This document shows, one piece after another, positions 39,929 to 48,195 of a stretch of 64,000 nt of DNA (position 1 is the first letter of the stretch; the number at the start of each line of letters is the position of its first letter). A model generated the notes under the pieces. It had not been told where the DNA came from and made no database searches. It worked only from the letters and a program-made list of their open reading frames with translations. Origin of the DNA: Pararhizobium sp. YC-54 (GTDB taxonomy: Bacteria > Pseudomonadota > Alphaproteobacteria > Rhizobiales > Rhizobiaceae); assembly GCF_025847205.1 (NCBI RefSeq), contig NZ_JAOYTH010000001.1, positions 645,604 to 709,603 on the forward strand, read 5' to 3'. A program made the translations under genes and the position numbers.

Positions 39929-40272
39929 GGCGCGGCGACATCTGGACCGTTGCCGGCGGTGGGGATTATGCGGGCAAGCCGCGCCCGGTCGTCATCATCC
40001 AGGACGACAATTTCGATTCGACGGCGTCGATAACTATCTGTGCCTTCACATCGGACGAAACGGAAGCGCCGCTATTTCGGCTTCCTGTCGCGCCGAGCGC
40101 ACGCAACCGCCTTCTTGCGGTATCCCGCCTGATGGTCGACAAAATCACGACCGTGCCGAAATCGAAAATCGGACAGCAGATCGGGCGGCTCGATGACGAG
40201 GACATGCTGCGGCTAAACCGTGCCCTGCTGGTCTTCTTCGGGCTCGCGGGCTCGATGAAGAAACAGGATTAG
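39925..40272 (+). CDS. MazF/PemK-family toxin (mRNA interferase)
   Basis: A 115 aa protein with the PemK/MazF fold: MRRGDIWTVAGGGDYAGKPRPVVIIQDD, SITICAFTSDETEAPLFRLPV and LLAVSRLMVDKITTVPKSKIGQQIGRL. The catalytic Arg in KPRPVVI and the conserved Ser/Thr in the T-x-x-K region are present. The expected activity is sequence-specific RNA cleavage, restrained by the overlapping antitoxin. It looks intact, with no frameshift. Confidence 0.9.
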   Translation: MRRGDIWTVAGGGDYAGKPRPVVIIQDDNFDSTASITICAFTSDETEAPLFRLPVAPSARNRLLAVSRLMVDKITTVPKSKIGQQIGRLDDEDMLRLNRALLVFFGLAGSMKKQD

Positions 40273-40320
40273 AGTCTCGCAGGCGCGGCCATTGACCGGT
40301 CGGAGACCCGCTTGCCGATG

Positions 40321-40872
40321 TCAGGCGCGTTTCACGTCCGGCAACGCGTCGAGCATTGCGTTAAGCCCGTTGACGGTGTTGGCGTTGCGCAGCGTACCCA
40401 CGCCCAGCTTCTTCGCCGTCAGATGCGATAGAAGCTTCGTTTCGCTCGGCTTGCCGCCGAAATCGATCCAGAGATCGCCGTCAACCAGGACAAGGCGCAG
40501 TTCGGGCGGGGCGATCTTTTCGAGTTTTTCGAGATGCGTGGTGGTGAGCGGCTGGCGCATGACGCGCACGACCGTAACGCTGCCGTTGCCTTCCGGGAAG
40601 GGATTTTGGCTGGCAAGCCGTTTCCAGCCACTGGCGCCTCTCACGATGATATCGACATGTTTTCCGAAATGCCGGCGAAACCCCTCCTCCAGCCGCGCCT
40701 CGATCACCGCGACCGGTTCGCTGGCGGTCTCGAAGACCAGATTTCCAGTCGACACAAGCGTGCGGGCGTCGCGAAAGCCGAGCCCTTCGGCCATCGCCCG
40801 CAGATCCGACATCGCCACGCGGCGCCCAGCTCCGAGGATGATGCTGTGAAGGAGAGCGATATAGGTTGTCAT
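40321..40872 (-). CDS. DUF1697 domain-containing protein
   Basis: A 183 aa member of the DUF1697 family: TTYIALLHSIILGAGRRVAMSDLRAMAEGLGFRDARTLVSTGNLVFET is the characteristic opening, with VDGDLWIDFGGKPSETKLL further on. The family is widespread and lacks a known biochemical role. It overlaps yidD by 4 bp and so is the third gene of the IscU-like/yidD operon, although the functional link is unclear. Confidence 0.87.
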   Translation of the reverse strand: MTTYIALLHSIILGAGRRVAMSDLRAMAEGLGFRDARTLVSTGNLVFETASEPVAVIEARLEEGFRRHFGKHVDIIVRGASGWKRLASQNPFPEGNGSVTVVRVMRQPLTTTHLEKLEKIAPPELRLVLVDGDLWIDFGGKPSETKLLSHLTAKKLGVGTLRNANTVNGLNAMLDALPDVKRA

Positions 40873-41243
40873 ATCTGCGCCTTGCCGGGTTGCCAGTAGC
40901 GCCACGGCGTATACCAGTGCTTCGAGGCTGAAAGTTTTTCCGGCACCGGATCGAGCCCACTCGTGCCGCCCGGGCCGCAGCGCATGAAGCGGAACAGCAC
41001 CATCCATCCGCCCGGCCAGAAGCCGTGGCGGGCGATCGCCTCGTAGCCGTATTCCGAACAGGTGGGGATATGCCGGCAGGAATTGCCGATAAAGCCCGAC
41101 AGGGTCAGTTGATAGAGCCGGATGAAGGCCATGCCGAAAAGCCGGCCCGGGGTCTTGCGAAACGGGCCTGCGTAGTTGCGGCCTGAATAGGGCCGTCTTG
41201 CGCCGGTGGCATCATGGCCCTGACATCCCGGTTCGCCGCACAT
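40869..41243 (-). CDS. yidD: Membrane protein insertion efficiency factor YidD
   Basis: A 124 aa protein with the DUF37/YidD core: RLYQLTLSGFIGNSCRHIPTCSEYGYEAIARHGFWPGGWMVLFRFMRCGPGGTSGLDPVP, including the three conserved cysteines. It assists YidC-dependent membrane protein insertion. The N-terminal 30 residues are an extension with Cys residues (MCGEPGCQGHDATGARRPY). Unlike the classical rnpA-yidD-yidC locus, this gene follows an IscU-like gene, an arrangement common in rhizobia. Confidence 0.92.
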   Translation of the reverse strand: MCGEPGCQGHDATGARRPYSGRNYAGPFRKTPGRLFGMAFIRLYQLTLSGFIGNSCRHIPTCSEYGYEAIARHGFWPGGWMVLFRFMRCGPGGTSGLDPVPEKLSASKHWYTPWRYWQPGKAQI

Positions 41244-41244
41244 C

Positions 41245-41694
41245 TCAGCCGGCAACCTTGACCAGGCGCGAAGCTTCGATCTGGCCGATCGCATCGACCA
41301 CGGCATCGAAAGTCAGCATGGTCGAGGCGTGGCGGGCCTTGTAATCCCTGACCGGTTTCAGGAAGCGCATGTCCTCGAAACGACCAACCGGCCCCTCGCC
41401 GTCCGCCTTCAGCATTTCCAGCATATCTTCACGCGCCCGGCGGATTTCAGCGGCTGTGGCACCAACGACATGGCGAGCCATGATCGAGGACGAAGCCTGC
41501 CCCAGAGCGCAGGCTTTCACCTCATGGGCGAAGTCGGTGACGGTATCGCCGTCCATCTTCAGGCCGATCCGGACCTTCGAGCCACACAGCTTGGAATGGG
41601 CGCTTGCCTCCGCGTCGGGATCGGCAAGCGTGCCGCTTTTCGGGATATTACCGGCAAACTCAAGAATCCTGCTGTTATAGATTTCATCCATCAT
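41245..41694 (-). CDS. IscU/NifU-like iron-sulfur scaffold protein, third cysteine absent
   Basis: A 149 aa protein of the IscU/SufU fold. Cys37 in SKLCGSKVRIGLKMDGDTVTDF and Cys62 in EVKACALGQASSSIMA match the first two cluster ligands. The third expected cysteine (HCS in IscU, KCA in SufU) is replaced by alanine at 123 in YKARHASTMLTFDAV. Typical IscU also begins with a longer helix. The protein may therefore not assemble a conventional cluster, or may use another ligand. Its stop is followed by the yidD ATG two bases later. No other isc or suf gene is adjacent. Confidence 0.82.
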   Translation of the reverse strand: MMDEIYNSRILEFAGNIPKSGTLADPDAEASAHSKLCGSKVRIGLKMDGDTVTDFAHEVKACALGQASSSIMARHVVGATAAEIRRAREDMLEMLKADGEGPVGRFEDMRFLKPVRDYKARHASTMLTFDAVVDAIGQIEASRLVKVAG

Positions 41695-42034
41695 TCGGCG
41701 CGATCCGCTTGTTTTTGCGCGTTTCCAGACAAACGGCGCATGATTTTCTATCGTATCTGAGAAAAAAACACAGTGTCTCCATCTGCGCCCCTTTCACATG
41801 CATCCCGGCATATTATATGCTATGTCGTGTGGGGGCGACAGGTTCGCAAGAGCGAACAGTCGCCTGTTGTTTGGGAAACCGTGCCGGATGATCCAGAGCC
41901 CTTAACCTCTGCAAATCTGAAAGCCCCGGAGCCCGCCGACGGAAACCAGGCCTGAAAGCGTCAGGTCAATGGCCAGTGGCGAGTTGTCCGAAAAGATAAA
42001 CGTCAAGTAACTTGTGTTACGCCAAGGGGCCATT
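41695..42034. other. Intergenic region between the IscU-like gene and folE
   Basis: This 340 bp divergent gap holds no convincing gene. Short ORFs across it lack ribosome sites and family matches. It contains a 13-bp palindrome GCATATTATATGC at 41808-41820 and GTAAC-TTGT-GTTAC at 42007-42020, just before the folE ribosome site. Promoters for both divergent genes must lie here. Confidence 0.5.
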
Positions 42035-42652
42035 ATGGACGCCATAGTCAAGAATTTTCCTGCCCTGCCCGCCACTGACGGCCGGCCGAGCCAGAAGGAA
42101 GCCGAGGATGCCGTGCGCGTTCTCCTGCGCTGGGCTGGAGACGATCCGGCGCGTGAGGGGCTTCTCGATACGCCGGCGCGGGTCGCCAAGTCCTACAAGG
42201 AACTGTTTTCCGGCTACGACCTTGCTGCCGAGGACGTGCTTGGCCGCACCTTTGAAGAGGTCGGTGGCTACGACGACATCGTTCTCGTCAAGGACATCCC
42301 GTTCTTCTCGCATTGCGAACATCACATGGTTCCAATCATCGGCAAGGCGCATATCGCCTATCTGCCGGATGGCAAGGTGCTCGGCCTGTCGAAGATCGCC
42401 CGCGTCGTCGATATCTACGGCCGCCGCCTGCAGACGCAGGAAACCATGACGGCGCAGATCGCCAGGGCGATCGACGACACGCTGCAGCCGCGTGGCGTTG
42501 CCGTGATGATCGAAGCCGAACATATGTGCATGGCGATGCGTGGTGTCCAGAAGCAGGGCTCGACGACATTGACCACCACCTTTACCGGTGCATTCAAGAC
42601 CGAACCCGCCGAACAGGCCCGCTTCATGACCATGCTGCGGGGCTTCAAGTAA
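42035..42652 (+). CDS. folE: GTP cyclohydrolase I
   Basis: First enzyme of tetrahydrofolate synthesis; 205 aa. Zinc ligands and active-site His are in [47 protein letters not shown], with [19 protein letters not shown] completing the site. The ATG at 42035 follows AAGGGG. It precedes hisI by 23 bp, suggesting cotranscription of two cyclohydrolases. Confidence 0.97.
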   Translation: MDAIVKNFPALPATDGRPSQKEAEDAVRVLLRWAGDDPAREGLLDTPARVAKSYKELFSGYDLAAEDVLGRTFEEVGGYDDIVLVKDIPFFSHCEHHMVPIIGKAHIAYLPDGKVLGLSKIARVVDIYGRRLQTQETMTAQIARAIDDTLQPRGVAVMIEAEHMCMAMRGVQKQGSTTLTTTFTGAFKTEPAEQARFMTMLRGFK

Positions 42653-42675
42653 GCTCCGTCAACCGGAGCTTTCCG

Positions 42676-43128
42676 ATGACAATTGAATTTGACCGCCCGT
42701 CCAGTGACAAGACGGAACTGGAATCCGGTTCCGCCTTCACGCCCCGTTTCGACAGCAACGGACTGATCACCGCCGTCGTCACCGACGCGAATGACGGTGT
42801 TCTTTTGATGGTCGCGCATATGAACGCCGAGGCACTTGCCTTGACGATAGAGACCGGCATTGCCCACTATTACAGCCGTTCGCGCAAGAGCCTCTGGAAA
42901 AAGGGCGAGACCTCCGGTAACCTGCAGAGCGTCCAAGAAATACGCACCGACTGCGATCAGGATGCATTATGGCTGAAAGTCCGTGTCGCCGGCCATGATG
43001 CAACCTGCCATACAGGCCGGCGCTCATGCTTTTATCGTGTCGTCGGCATAAAGGATGGCGTCACGTCACTTAACATTATTGATACCGAAATTCATTTCCA
43101 TCCGGACGAGGTCTACGGCAAAAATTAA
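42676..43128 (+). CDS. hisI: Phosphoribosyl-AMP cyclohydrolase
   Basis: Third step of histidine biosynthesis; 150 aa, without a fused HisE domain. Conserved blocks are [57 protein letters not shown] (Mg ligands) and [13 protein letters not shown] (zinc Cys). The ATG is seven bases after GGAG. Its position next to folE is far from the other his genes, as is usual in alphaproteobacteria. Confidence 0.97.
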   Translation: MTIEFDRPSSDKTELESGSAFTPRFDSNGLITAVVTDANDGVLLMVAHMNAEALALTIETGIAHYYSRSRKSLWKKGETSGNLQSVQEIRTDCDQDALWLKVRVAGHDATCHTGRRSCFYRVVGIKDGVTSLNIIDTEIHFHPDEVYGKN

Positions 43129-43340
43129 TCATCTGACGCTTTTTGGCTCAGTTTTTTCGTGGATTCACGATTTCGCAACCAGACTGGGAGCGTAATCTCG
43201 ACAACAAGGATGCGTTCCGCCGGGAACACCTGCGCGGAACGGACCTGATGTAGATTGAGTTATTACGGCATGCGCTTGCAACGCAGTAATGTAAGACGTG
43301 ACGGCCTGTAACAGCGTGTTCTGCGGCATGGAGGTGCCGG

Positions 43341-44312
43341 ATGTTGAACTGGACATTCAATCGCAGCGGCATCACCGCAGATGCCTCGGCCCCCGGCGGC
43401 CCTTCCCACGCACTCAGCGTCCCTCCTCCCCTCGAGATCAAACCGCAAAAATCGAAGATCGCCCTTGCCCTTGGTGGCGGCGCTGCACGCGGTTGGGCCC
43501 ATATCGGCGTGCTCAAGGCGCTGGACGAAGAAGGCATCGAGGTCGGGATGATCGCCGGAACCTCGATCGGCGCACTGGTCGGCGGTTGCTACCTTGCCGG
43601 AAAGCTCGATGAGCTGGAGGTTTTTGCCCGCTCGCTGACCATGCGGCGGATCGCCGGCCTGCTCGATTTTGCCATCGGCGGCGGCGGCCTGTTCGGCGGC
43701 CTGCGCCTGAGCAAGCGCATGCAGGAACACCTGCAGGACATGTCGATCGAAAATCTCGACCGGCCGTTCGTCGCCGTGGCGACCGAAGTCAATTCCGGCC
43801 ACGAAGTCTGGATCGGCCAAGGGTCGCTGATCACCGCGATCCGCGCCTCCTATGCACTGCCGGGCATTTTCGAACCGGTCAAATGCAACAATCGTACCTT
43901 GATGGACGGCGCGCTGGTCAATCCGGTTCCGGTGTCGGTCTGCCGCGCCCACGAGCAACAGCTGGTCGTCGCCGTCAACCTGAACTACGATCTGTATGGC
44001 CGCTCCGCCGTCATCAAGCACAATGCGGGAAGCCACACCGCCGACCCGCCGCAGATGCTGAAGCGGCCCGAAGGCCAGGCCGAGCGGCTGGGTATGACCA
44101 GCGTGATGGTCCAGGCTTTCAACATCATCCAGGACCGCATTTCTCGCGCCCGGCTTGCCGGCGACCCGCCGGACCTGGCGCTGCATCCCAAGCTCAACGA
44201 TATCGGCCTGTCGGAGTTTCATCGCGCCGGTGAGGCGATCGACCGCGGTTACTACGAAACCAAGTCGAAGCTCAGCGAATTGCAGCGGCTTCAGGATGTC
44301 ATGGTGCGCTGA
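43341..44312 (+). CDS. Patatin-like phospholipase (RssA-type)
   Basis: A 323 aa serine hydrolase. The oxyanion loop is GGGAARG (residues 45-51), the nucleophile Ser75 is in GTSIG (73-77) and the catalytic Asp189 is in LMDGALVNP. No signal peptide is visible, so it is probably cytoplasmic or membrane-associated. Members hydrolyse phospholipids or lysophospholipids. A probable terminator follows the gene. It stands alone downstream of hisI, with a 212 bp gap in which I see only a short promoter-like stretch. Confidence 0.9.
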   Translation: MLNWTFNRSGITADASAPGGPSHALSVPPPLEIKPQKSKIALALGGGAARGWAHIGVLKALDEEGIEVGMIAGTSIGALVGGCYLAGKLDELEVFARSLTMRRIAGLLDFAIGGGGLFGGLRLSKRMQEHLQDMSIENLDRPFVAVATEVNSGHEVWIGQGSLITAIRASYALPGIFEPVKCNNRTLMDGALVNPVPVSVCRAHEQQLVVAVNLNYDLYGRSAVIKHNAGSHTADPPQMLKRPEGQAERLGMTSVMVQAFNIIQDRISRARLAGDPPDLALHPKLNDIGLSEFHRAGEAIDRGYYETKSKLSELQRLQDVMVR

Positions 44313-44339
44313 CAAACGATGGATGAGGCAAGCTTTCAC

Positions 44340-44370
44340 GCCGCGCGGCCACAAGGCAGCGCGGCATTTT
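44340..44370 (+). terminator. Probable terminator after the patatin gene
   Basis: GCCGCGC/GCGCGGC stem with a 12-base loop, followed by ATTTT, in the convergent gap with the CBS gene. Confidence 0.55.
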
Positions 44371-44388
44371 CATGACAGATAGGGGATT

Positions 44389-44817
44389 TTAGCCGGCGAT
44401 ATAGGCCTTGATCTGCTCGGCCTCGTGTTCGATCGCCCGGATATGGTGGCGCACCGCATCGCCGATCGAGACGATGCCGGCGAGACGCCCGTTCTTTTCG
44501 ACAGGAAGATGACGGGAGCGCATGTTGTTCATAATTTCCATGATGTCGTTGATGGTCATGTCCTCGGTGCAGGTATGCACCTTCGACCACATGACCGCGG
44601 AAACCGGTTTGTCCAGACAATCCGCGCCGAACTTGGCCATTGCGGCCACCACGTCGCGCTCTGTCAATATCCCGGCGATCTTGTCTCCCGGCTTGACGAT
44701 AACAATGGCGCCGATGCGGTTTTCGTGCAGAAGGCTGGCCGCCTGCCGGACCTTCGCCTGCGGATCGACCGTCACAACCTGATGGCCTTTTTCATTGAGT
44801 ATTGCCCTAACAGACAT
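44389..44817 (-). CDS. Tandem CBS-domain protein
   Basis: A 142 aa protein made almost entirely of two CBS motifs: VVTVDPQAKVRQAASLLHENRIGAIVIVKPGDKIAGILTERDVV and VHTCTEDMTINDIMEIMNNMRSRHLPVEKNGRLAGIVSIGDAVRH. A helical tail follows (IEHEAEQIKAYIAG). Such stand-alone Bateman modules bind adenosine nucleotides and regulate partner enzymes; the partner here is unknown. It is convergent with the patatin gene. Confidence 0.92.
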   Translation of the reverse strand: MSVRAILNEKGHQVVTVDPQAKVRQAASLLHENRIGAIVIVKPGDKIAGILTERDVVAAMAKFGADCLDKPVSAVMWSKVHTCTEDMTINDIMEIMNNMRSRHLPVEKNGRLAGIVSIGDAVRHHIRAIEHEAEQIKAYIAG

Positions 44818-45087
44818 TCAAACCCTCCCGTTTCAGCGACGTATATCTGACCGGGATATTGGCGAACCGCAAAAGCGCTCGGGGCACCGTCGGTTAGGGC
44901 CAATTCGCAAAACAGACATCATTCCTGTCGCGTTATCTGCCCATTGGCGGCAAACCGGACTCCTCACGATTCACCGCCTTCGGAGGAGAATGGTGCGCTA
45001 CCGCCTTGTGAAAATCAAGGGTCCTCGGCGAAACAGGCAATCTTTCCAGGGCTGTTGGCTTTCAAGGTTCAGTCGGACTTTCGAAGC

Positions 45088-45822
45088 TTAGTGACGGGGA
45101 TCGAAAAGGCTAAACAGCAGGAAGCCGAACAGGAAGCCGCCGATATGCGCTTCCCAGGCAATGCCGCCAGCCCCGCCAAAGGCAAAGACACCGAGGCCGA
45201 TCAGGAAATTGGTCAGGAACCAGATGCCGGTAAAGACCACGACCGAGCGGTTCGACAGTGCCTCGCCGATGGTCAAACGGCGGTTGAGATGGGCAAACTG
45301 CCGGCTGATGCGGCCGCTGGGAGAAAACACGAACCGCGCCGCAGCCCCCATCAGGCCGGCGACGACGCCCGAGGCGCCAACGACAAAGATCGTTTCGCCC
45401 CAATGGAAGGCCACATGCAACGCGACCGCGGCCACGGCCGAAAGGCACCAGAAAAGCAGGAGGCGCGCCGGGCCGATCCGGCGGATAACCGGTGCGCCGA
45501 ACGCCACCATCCAGAATCCGTTGAAAATCAGGTGTTCCCAGGAGCCGTGCAGCAAGGAATATGTCAGGGGGCTCCACAGCCAAGCCAGATTCTGATCCGC
45601 CAACGGGTGATCATACCTGGCGGGCCAGAACGCGAAATTCACGATCACCTCGTTGTCGATGGCCGACGATAAGAGGTAGGTGCGCACGGCATGGATGACC
45701 ACCAGCAGCGCCAGCATGGCGACAAGACCCGACGGCAGATTGAACGCCGGTTCGCTGACCCGCGCACTATTGTCTGCCTCAGCGCCCTGCGGCGGCGTCG
45801 CACCGTCCGTTTGGTCTGTCAT
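45088..45822 (-). CDS. Rhomboid-family intramembrane serine protease
   Basis: A 244 aa six-span membrane protein. The catalytic Ser151 is in VVGASGVVAGLMGA, the catalytic His226 in IAWEAHIGGFLFGFLLF, and the oxyanion His/Asn region in SWEHLIFNGFWMVAFG. About 30 cytosolic residues precede the first span. It should cleave membrane-spanning substrates; none can be named. The 270 bp between its stop and the CBS gene shows no gene. Confidence 0.92.
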   Translation of the reverse strand: MTDQTDGATPPQGAEADNSARVSEPAFNLPSGLVAMLALLVVIHAVRTYLLSSAIDNEVIVNFAFWPARYDHPLADQNLAWLWSPLTYSLLHGSWEHLIFNGFWMVAFGAPVIRRIGPARLLLFWCLSAVAAVALHVAFHWGETIFVVGASGVVAGLMGAAARFVFSPSGRISRQFAHLNRRLTIGEALSNRSVVVFTGIWFLTNFLIGLGVFAFGGAGGIAWEAHIGGFLFGFLLFSLFDPRH

Positions 45823-46245
45823 GCTGTTTCCGATTCCTTCTGCCGGTCCATCCGCTGGCGGCGCTCATGCCCCGCTCTATACGATTCACAGCCACGTCAA
45901 AAGCGGCGGGATACGCGGCACTTGTTCGCACGGCTTACCGTCGGAGATCAAATCAAAAGGATTTGCAAAGACAGTCGCTATCCCGGCCGGCGAAAAAAAG
46001 GCCGTCCAGTCAAGAACTGAACGGCCGGTGAGCCCAAAAAACCGAGCCCTTAAGTCTGTGTGCCGAAGGCAACCCTTCGTGAAGTGATGTCCTTTCATGC
46101 CACCAGAGCCTGGCGCGTTCAATCTAAACCAAACATTAACCTTAATATCGGGCTGGCACGGAAATCGCTGTGTCATCTCTGCGGGAGCGTTTTTCCCGCC
46201 ACATGTGCCAAAGCGGCACACATATGTTTCGAACGGAATGAGAGC
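45823..46245. other. Intergenic region between rhomboid and PAS genes
   Basis: A 423 bp gap in divergent orientation with no supported gene. It contains a strong minus-strand terminator (45993-46026), a smaller GCGGGA/TCCCGC hairpin around 46181-46199, and AT-rich stretches at 46120-46150 that could be promoters. The terminator is about 170 bp upstream of the rhomboid gene and has no minus-strand gene before it. Confidence 0.5.
45993..46026 (-). terminator. Orphan rho-independent terminator (possible end of a small RNA)
   Basis: Minus-strand arms GGCCGTTCAGT/ACTGGACGGCC (one G-T pair) with a 5-base loop, then seven T residues. It meets all structural criteria of an intrinsic terminator but follows no minus-strand gene. 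It may end a small RNA encoded within about 46030-46245, or act as an attenuator in the rhomboid leader. Confidence 0.7.
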
Positions 46246-46878
46246 ATGCGCAGCAAGGCCGCTATAGAGATCTACGCCTATTGGGACGAGCTGCGGGGGC
46301 ATCGCGAGGTGCCGTCCCGCAGCCAGATCGAGCCTGCCCATATTCGCAATATACTGGCGGATCTCTTCATCCTGGAAAAAACACCGCGCGGCGACATTCG
46401 CTTCCGGCTTGCCGGCACGCGCATCTGCGCTCTGTTTGCGCGCGAACTGCGCGGCTCTACATTCGACGCGCTCTGGCTTGCCGAACAAACCGGCCGTCTT
46501 GCACGCATTGCCGATGACGTAATGACACAGAAGGCGCCGGTCGTTCTCACGGCATCCTCCCTTGCCGGCACTGCCGATCCTGTTCCAACGGAAATCATTC
46601 TCCTGCCATTGCGGTCGCCGGATGGCCGTGTGGACCGGATCATCGGCGCATTGGCGCCGCTGTCGAGGCCGCATTGGCTGGAAGCCACGCCCGTCAACTA
46701 CCTCGATCTTGGCGGTCTGCGCGTGCTCGATATCGAAAAGACCAACCTGTTTCTGCACGGCCGGCAGAGCCGCCCGGAAAAGCCCCTGCCCGCGGCAGCA
46801 CCTGCCGATCATGGAATAGCCGGAGCGATCCGCCGCGTCCTTCACCTCCGGGTGTTTGAAGGCGGCCGGCAGGATTAG
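46246..46878 (+). CDS. PAS-domain protein (PAS_5/DUF1488-like alphaproteobacterial family)
   Basis: A 210 aa protein whose residues 5-150 form the alphaproteobacterial PAS_5-type domain: YAYWDELRGHREVPSRSQIEPAHIRNILADLFILEKTPRGDIRFRLAGTRICALFARELRGSTF, with PLRSPDGRVDRIIGALAPLSRP later. No output domain follows, so it may be a sensory partner for another protein. The ATG at 46246 is preferred over an earlier ATG at 46060 because homology starts directly after it. A PilZ gene follows after 89 bp. Confidence 0.82.
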   Translation: MRSKAAIEIYAYWDELRGHREVPSRSQIEPAHIRNILADLFILEKTPRGDIRFRLAGTRICALFARELRGSTFDALWLAEQTGRLARIADDVMTQKAPVVLTASSLAGTADPVPTEIILLPLRSPDGRVDRIIGALAPLSRPHWLEATPVNYLDLGGLRVLDIEKTNLFLHGRQSRPEKPLPAAAPADHGIAGAIRRVLHLRVFEGGRQD

Positions 46879-46913
46879 AGCCAGCAGCGCCCAAGCCCAT
46901 AACGAACCTTCTG

Positions 46914-46931
46914 TTAACCGGATCAGGTTAA
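46914..46931. promoter_or_regulatory. TTAACC-N6-GGTTAA palindrome upstream of the PilZ gene
   Basis: Perfect 6-bp arms, about 37 bp before the PilZ start codon. The half-site resembles CtrA-type TTAACC, but the spacing does not fit the TTAA-N7-TTAA consensus, so the regulator is unknown. Confidence 0.3.
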
Positions 46932-46967
46932 AGCTGTGTCCTGGATGGACATCGCACAAGTGTGGTC

Positions 46968-47576
46968 ATGTATTCGTTTCAACAAGCGCAGACTGCCGGC
47001 CCCAAGGAGCACAACGAAGGCGCTTTTCAGCGCGTTTCGGTGAACCTGACAGGACGGCTGATGCTTGCCAATCATGACGAATTCGAATGCACCGCGATCG
47101 ACATGTCGCCGGGTGACGTGCTGTTCACCTGCGACGCGCGGCCCCGCACGGGCGAACGCATCATCGCCTATATCGATCATGTCGGCCGCCTGGAAGGCAC
47201 TGTCTCGCGCCTTGCCGAAAACGCCTTTGTCATCCAGATCAACGCCACGGACCGCAAGCGCGAAAAGCTCGCGGCGCAGCTGACCTGGATTGCCAACAAG
47301 CACGAACTCGGCCTGCCGGAAGACCGGCGGCACGACCGTCTTGCACCGCGCAAGACCCGCACGGAAATCACGCTGGAAGACGGCAGCAAATATGTCTGCC
47401 GCATCATCGACCTTTCCCTGTCCGGCGCCGCCGTCGATATGGAGACCCGCCTGCCGCTCGGCACCACTGTGCTGCTCGGCAGCATGAAGGGCCGCATCGT
47501 GCGTCATTTTCAGGAAGGCGTGGCGATCGAATTCCTGGGAATTCAATCGCGTGAGGCTCTGAGAGAGTTTCTTTAG
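46968..47576 (+). CDS. Tandem PilZ-domain protein (putative c-di-GMP effector)
   Basis: A 202 aa protein with two PilZ-like units. The first (residues about 20-100) has RVSVNLTGR and CTAIDMSPGDVLF; the second (about 120-200) has RLAPRKTR, which fits the RxxxR c-di-GMP motif, and DLSLSGAAVD, which fits (D/N)xSxxG. The first unit is less canonical and may be a non-binding YcgR-N-like module. Such proteins link c-di-GMP to motility or polysaccharide output. I use the ATG at 46968; a GTG two codons earlier is possible. A GTGGCG/CGCCAC hairpin follows the stop codon. Confidence 0.87.
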   Translation: MYSFQQAQTAGPKEHNEGAFQRVSVNLTGRLMLANHDEFECTAIDMSPGDVLFTCDARPRTGERIIAYIDHVGRLEGTVSRLAENAFVIQINATDRKREKLAAQLTWIANKHELGLPEDRRHDRLAPRKTRTEITLEDGSKYVCRIIDLSLSGAAVDMETRLPLGTTVLLGSMKGRIVRHFQEGVAIEFLGIQSREALREFL

Positions 47577-48195
47577 ACGCGTGGCGTAATCGCCACGACC
47601 TCAGCTCTGTACCGATCGCTACAAGGCCGGATTTGATCACGGCAACATCTCGACATTTGGCCTGGTTCCGTCCGGCGTGCCTTGCGAGATCGTGTAGCAC
47701 CCGTGTGGCCTTCAAGCGCCCCAATATGATACAAATCTCGACACGGATCGGCGCAGGTTTGACGAAAACACAGCCTCGCCGCAATTTTCCGTTCCAGAAT
47801 AAAAAATAATTTCCGCCGGTTTTTCAGTCACTCCTGGCCCAGAGAGGCCTTTGTATTGGTGAACAAAGTCTAAACCGGAACCCCCTTCTCCTATTCATTG
47901 CGCCCGGCAAATCCCGAATGGCGATCACGATGACAGCGCGCAGGCACTATCCCTACGCTCAAAAATACCAAAGTTTCCGCAGGATAGATGGTTTTTCATA
48001 GCTTAATGCGCCAAGCGCCGACGTGAGAATACGTCAAATTTTACACGCATTTGAATCAAATAAACTTCAATATTTATTCAAGTTTAGTTCGGATTTTCTA
48101 CTTATTTCATTTTGTTTTGTACTTTATTTTACTTCCAATTTTCGTGTGCAATAAAAAACTCAATGTCATTGTCCCTCCAGAACGGGGAGACAAGC
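47577..48195. other. Long intergenic region with an AT-rich block
   Basis: About 620 bp without a supported gene. A GTGGCG-TAAT-CGCCAC hairpin (47581-47596) may be a weak terminator of the PilZ gene, and GACGT-N6-ACGTC lies at 48020-48035. Bases 48041-48160 are only about 24 percent G+C by my count and have long T-rich runs on the plus strand, in sharp contrast with the surrounding genes. Promoter or binding sites for a nucleoid protein are likely; a small RNA is possible. Confidence 0.5.

Noticed and set aside
44795..45091. 98-codon plus-strand frame between CBS and rhomboid genes
   Set aside because: Arg-rich composition, no ribosome site, and no similarity to a known family; the region is treated as intergenic.
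46914..46931. CtrA binding site before the PilZ gene
   Set aside because: The TTAA halves are 10 bases apart, not 7, so the CtrA consensus is not met; kept only as an unnamed palindrome.
47404..47784. 126-codon minus-strand frame overlapping the end of the PilZ gene
   Set aside because: No ribosome site, no domain, and most of it is antisense to the PilZ gene.
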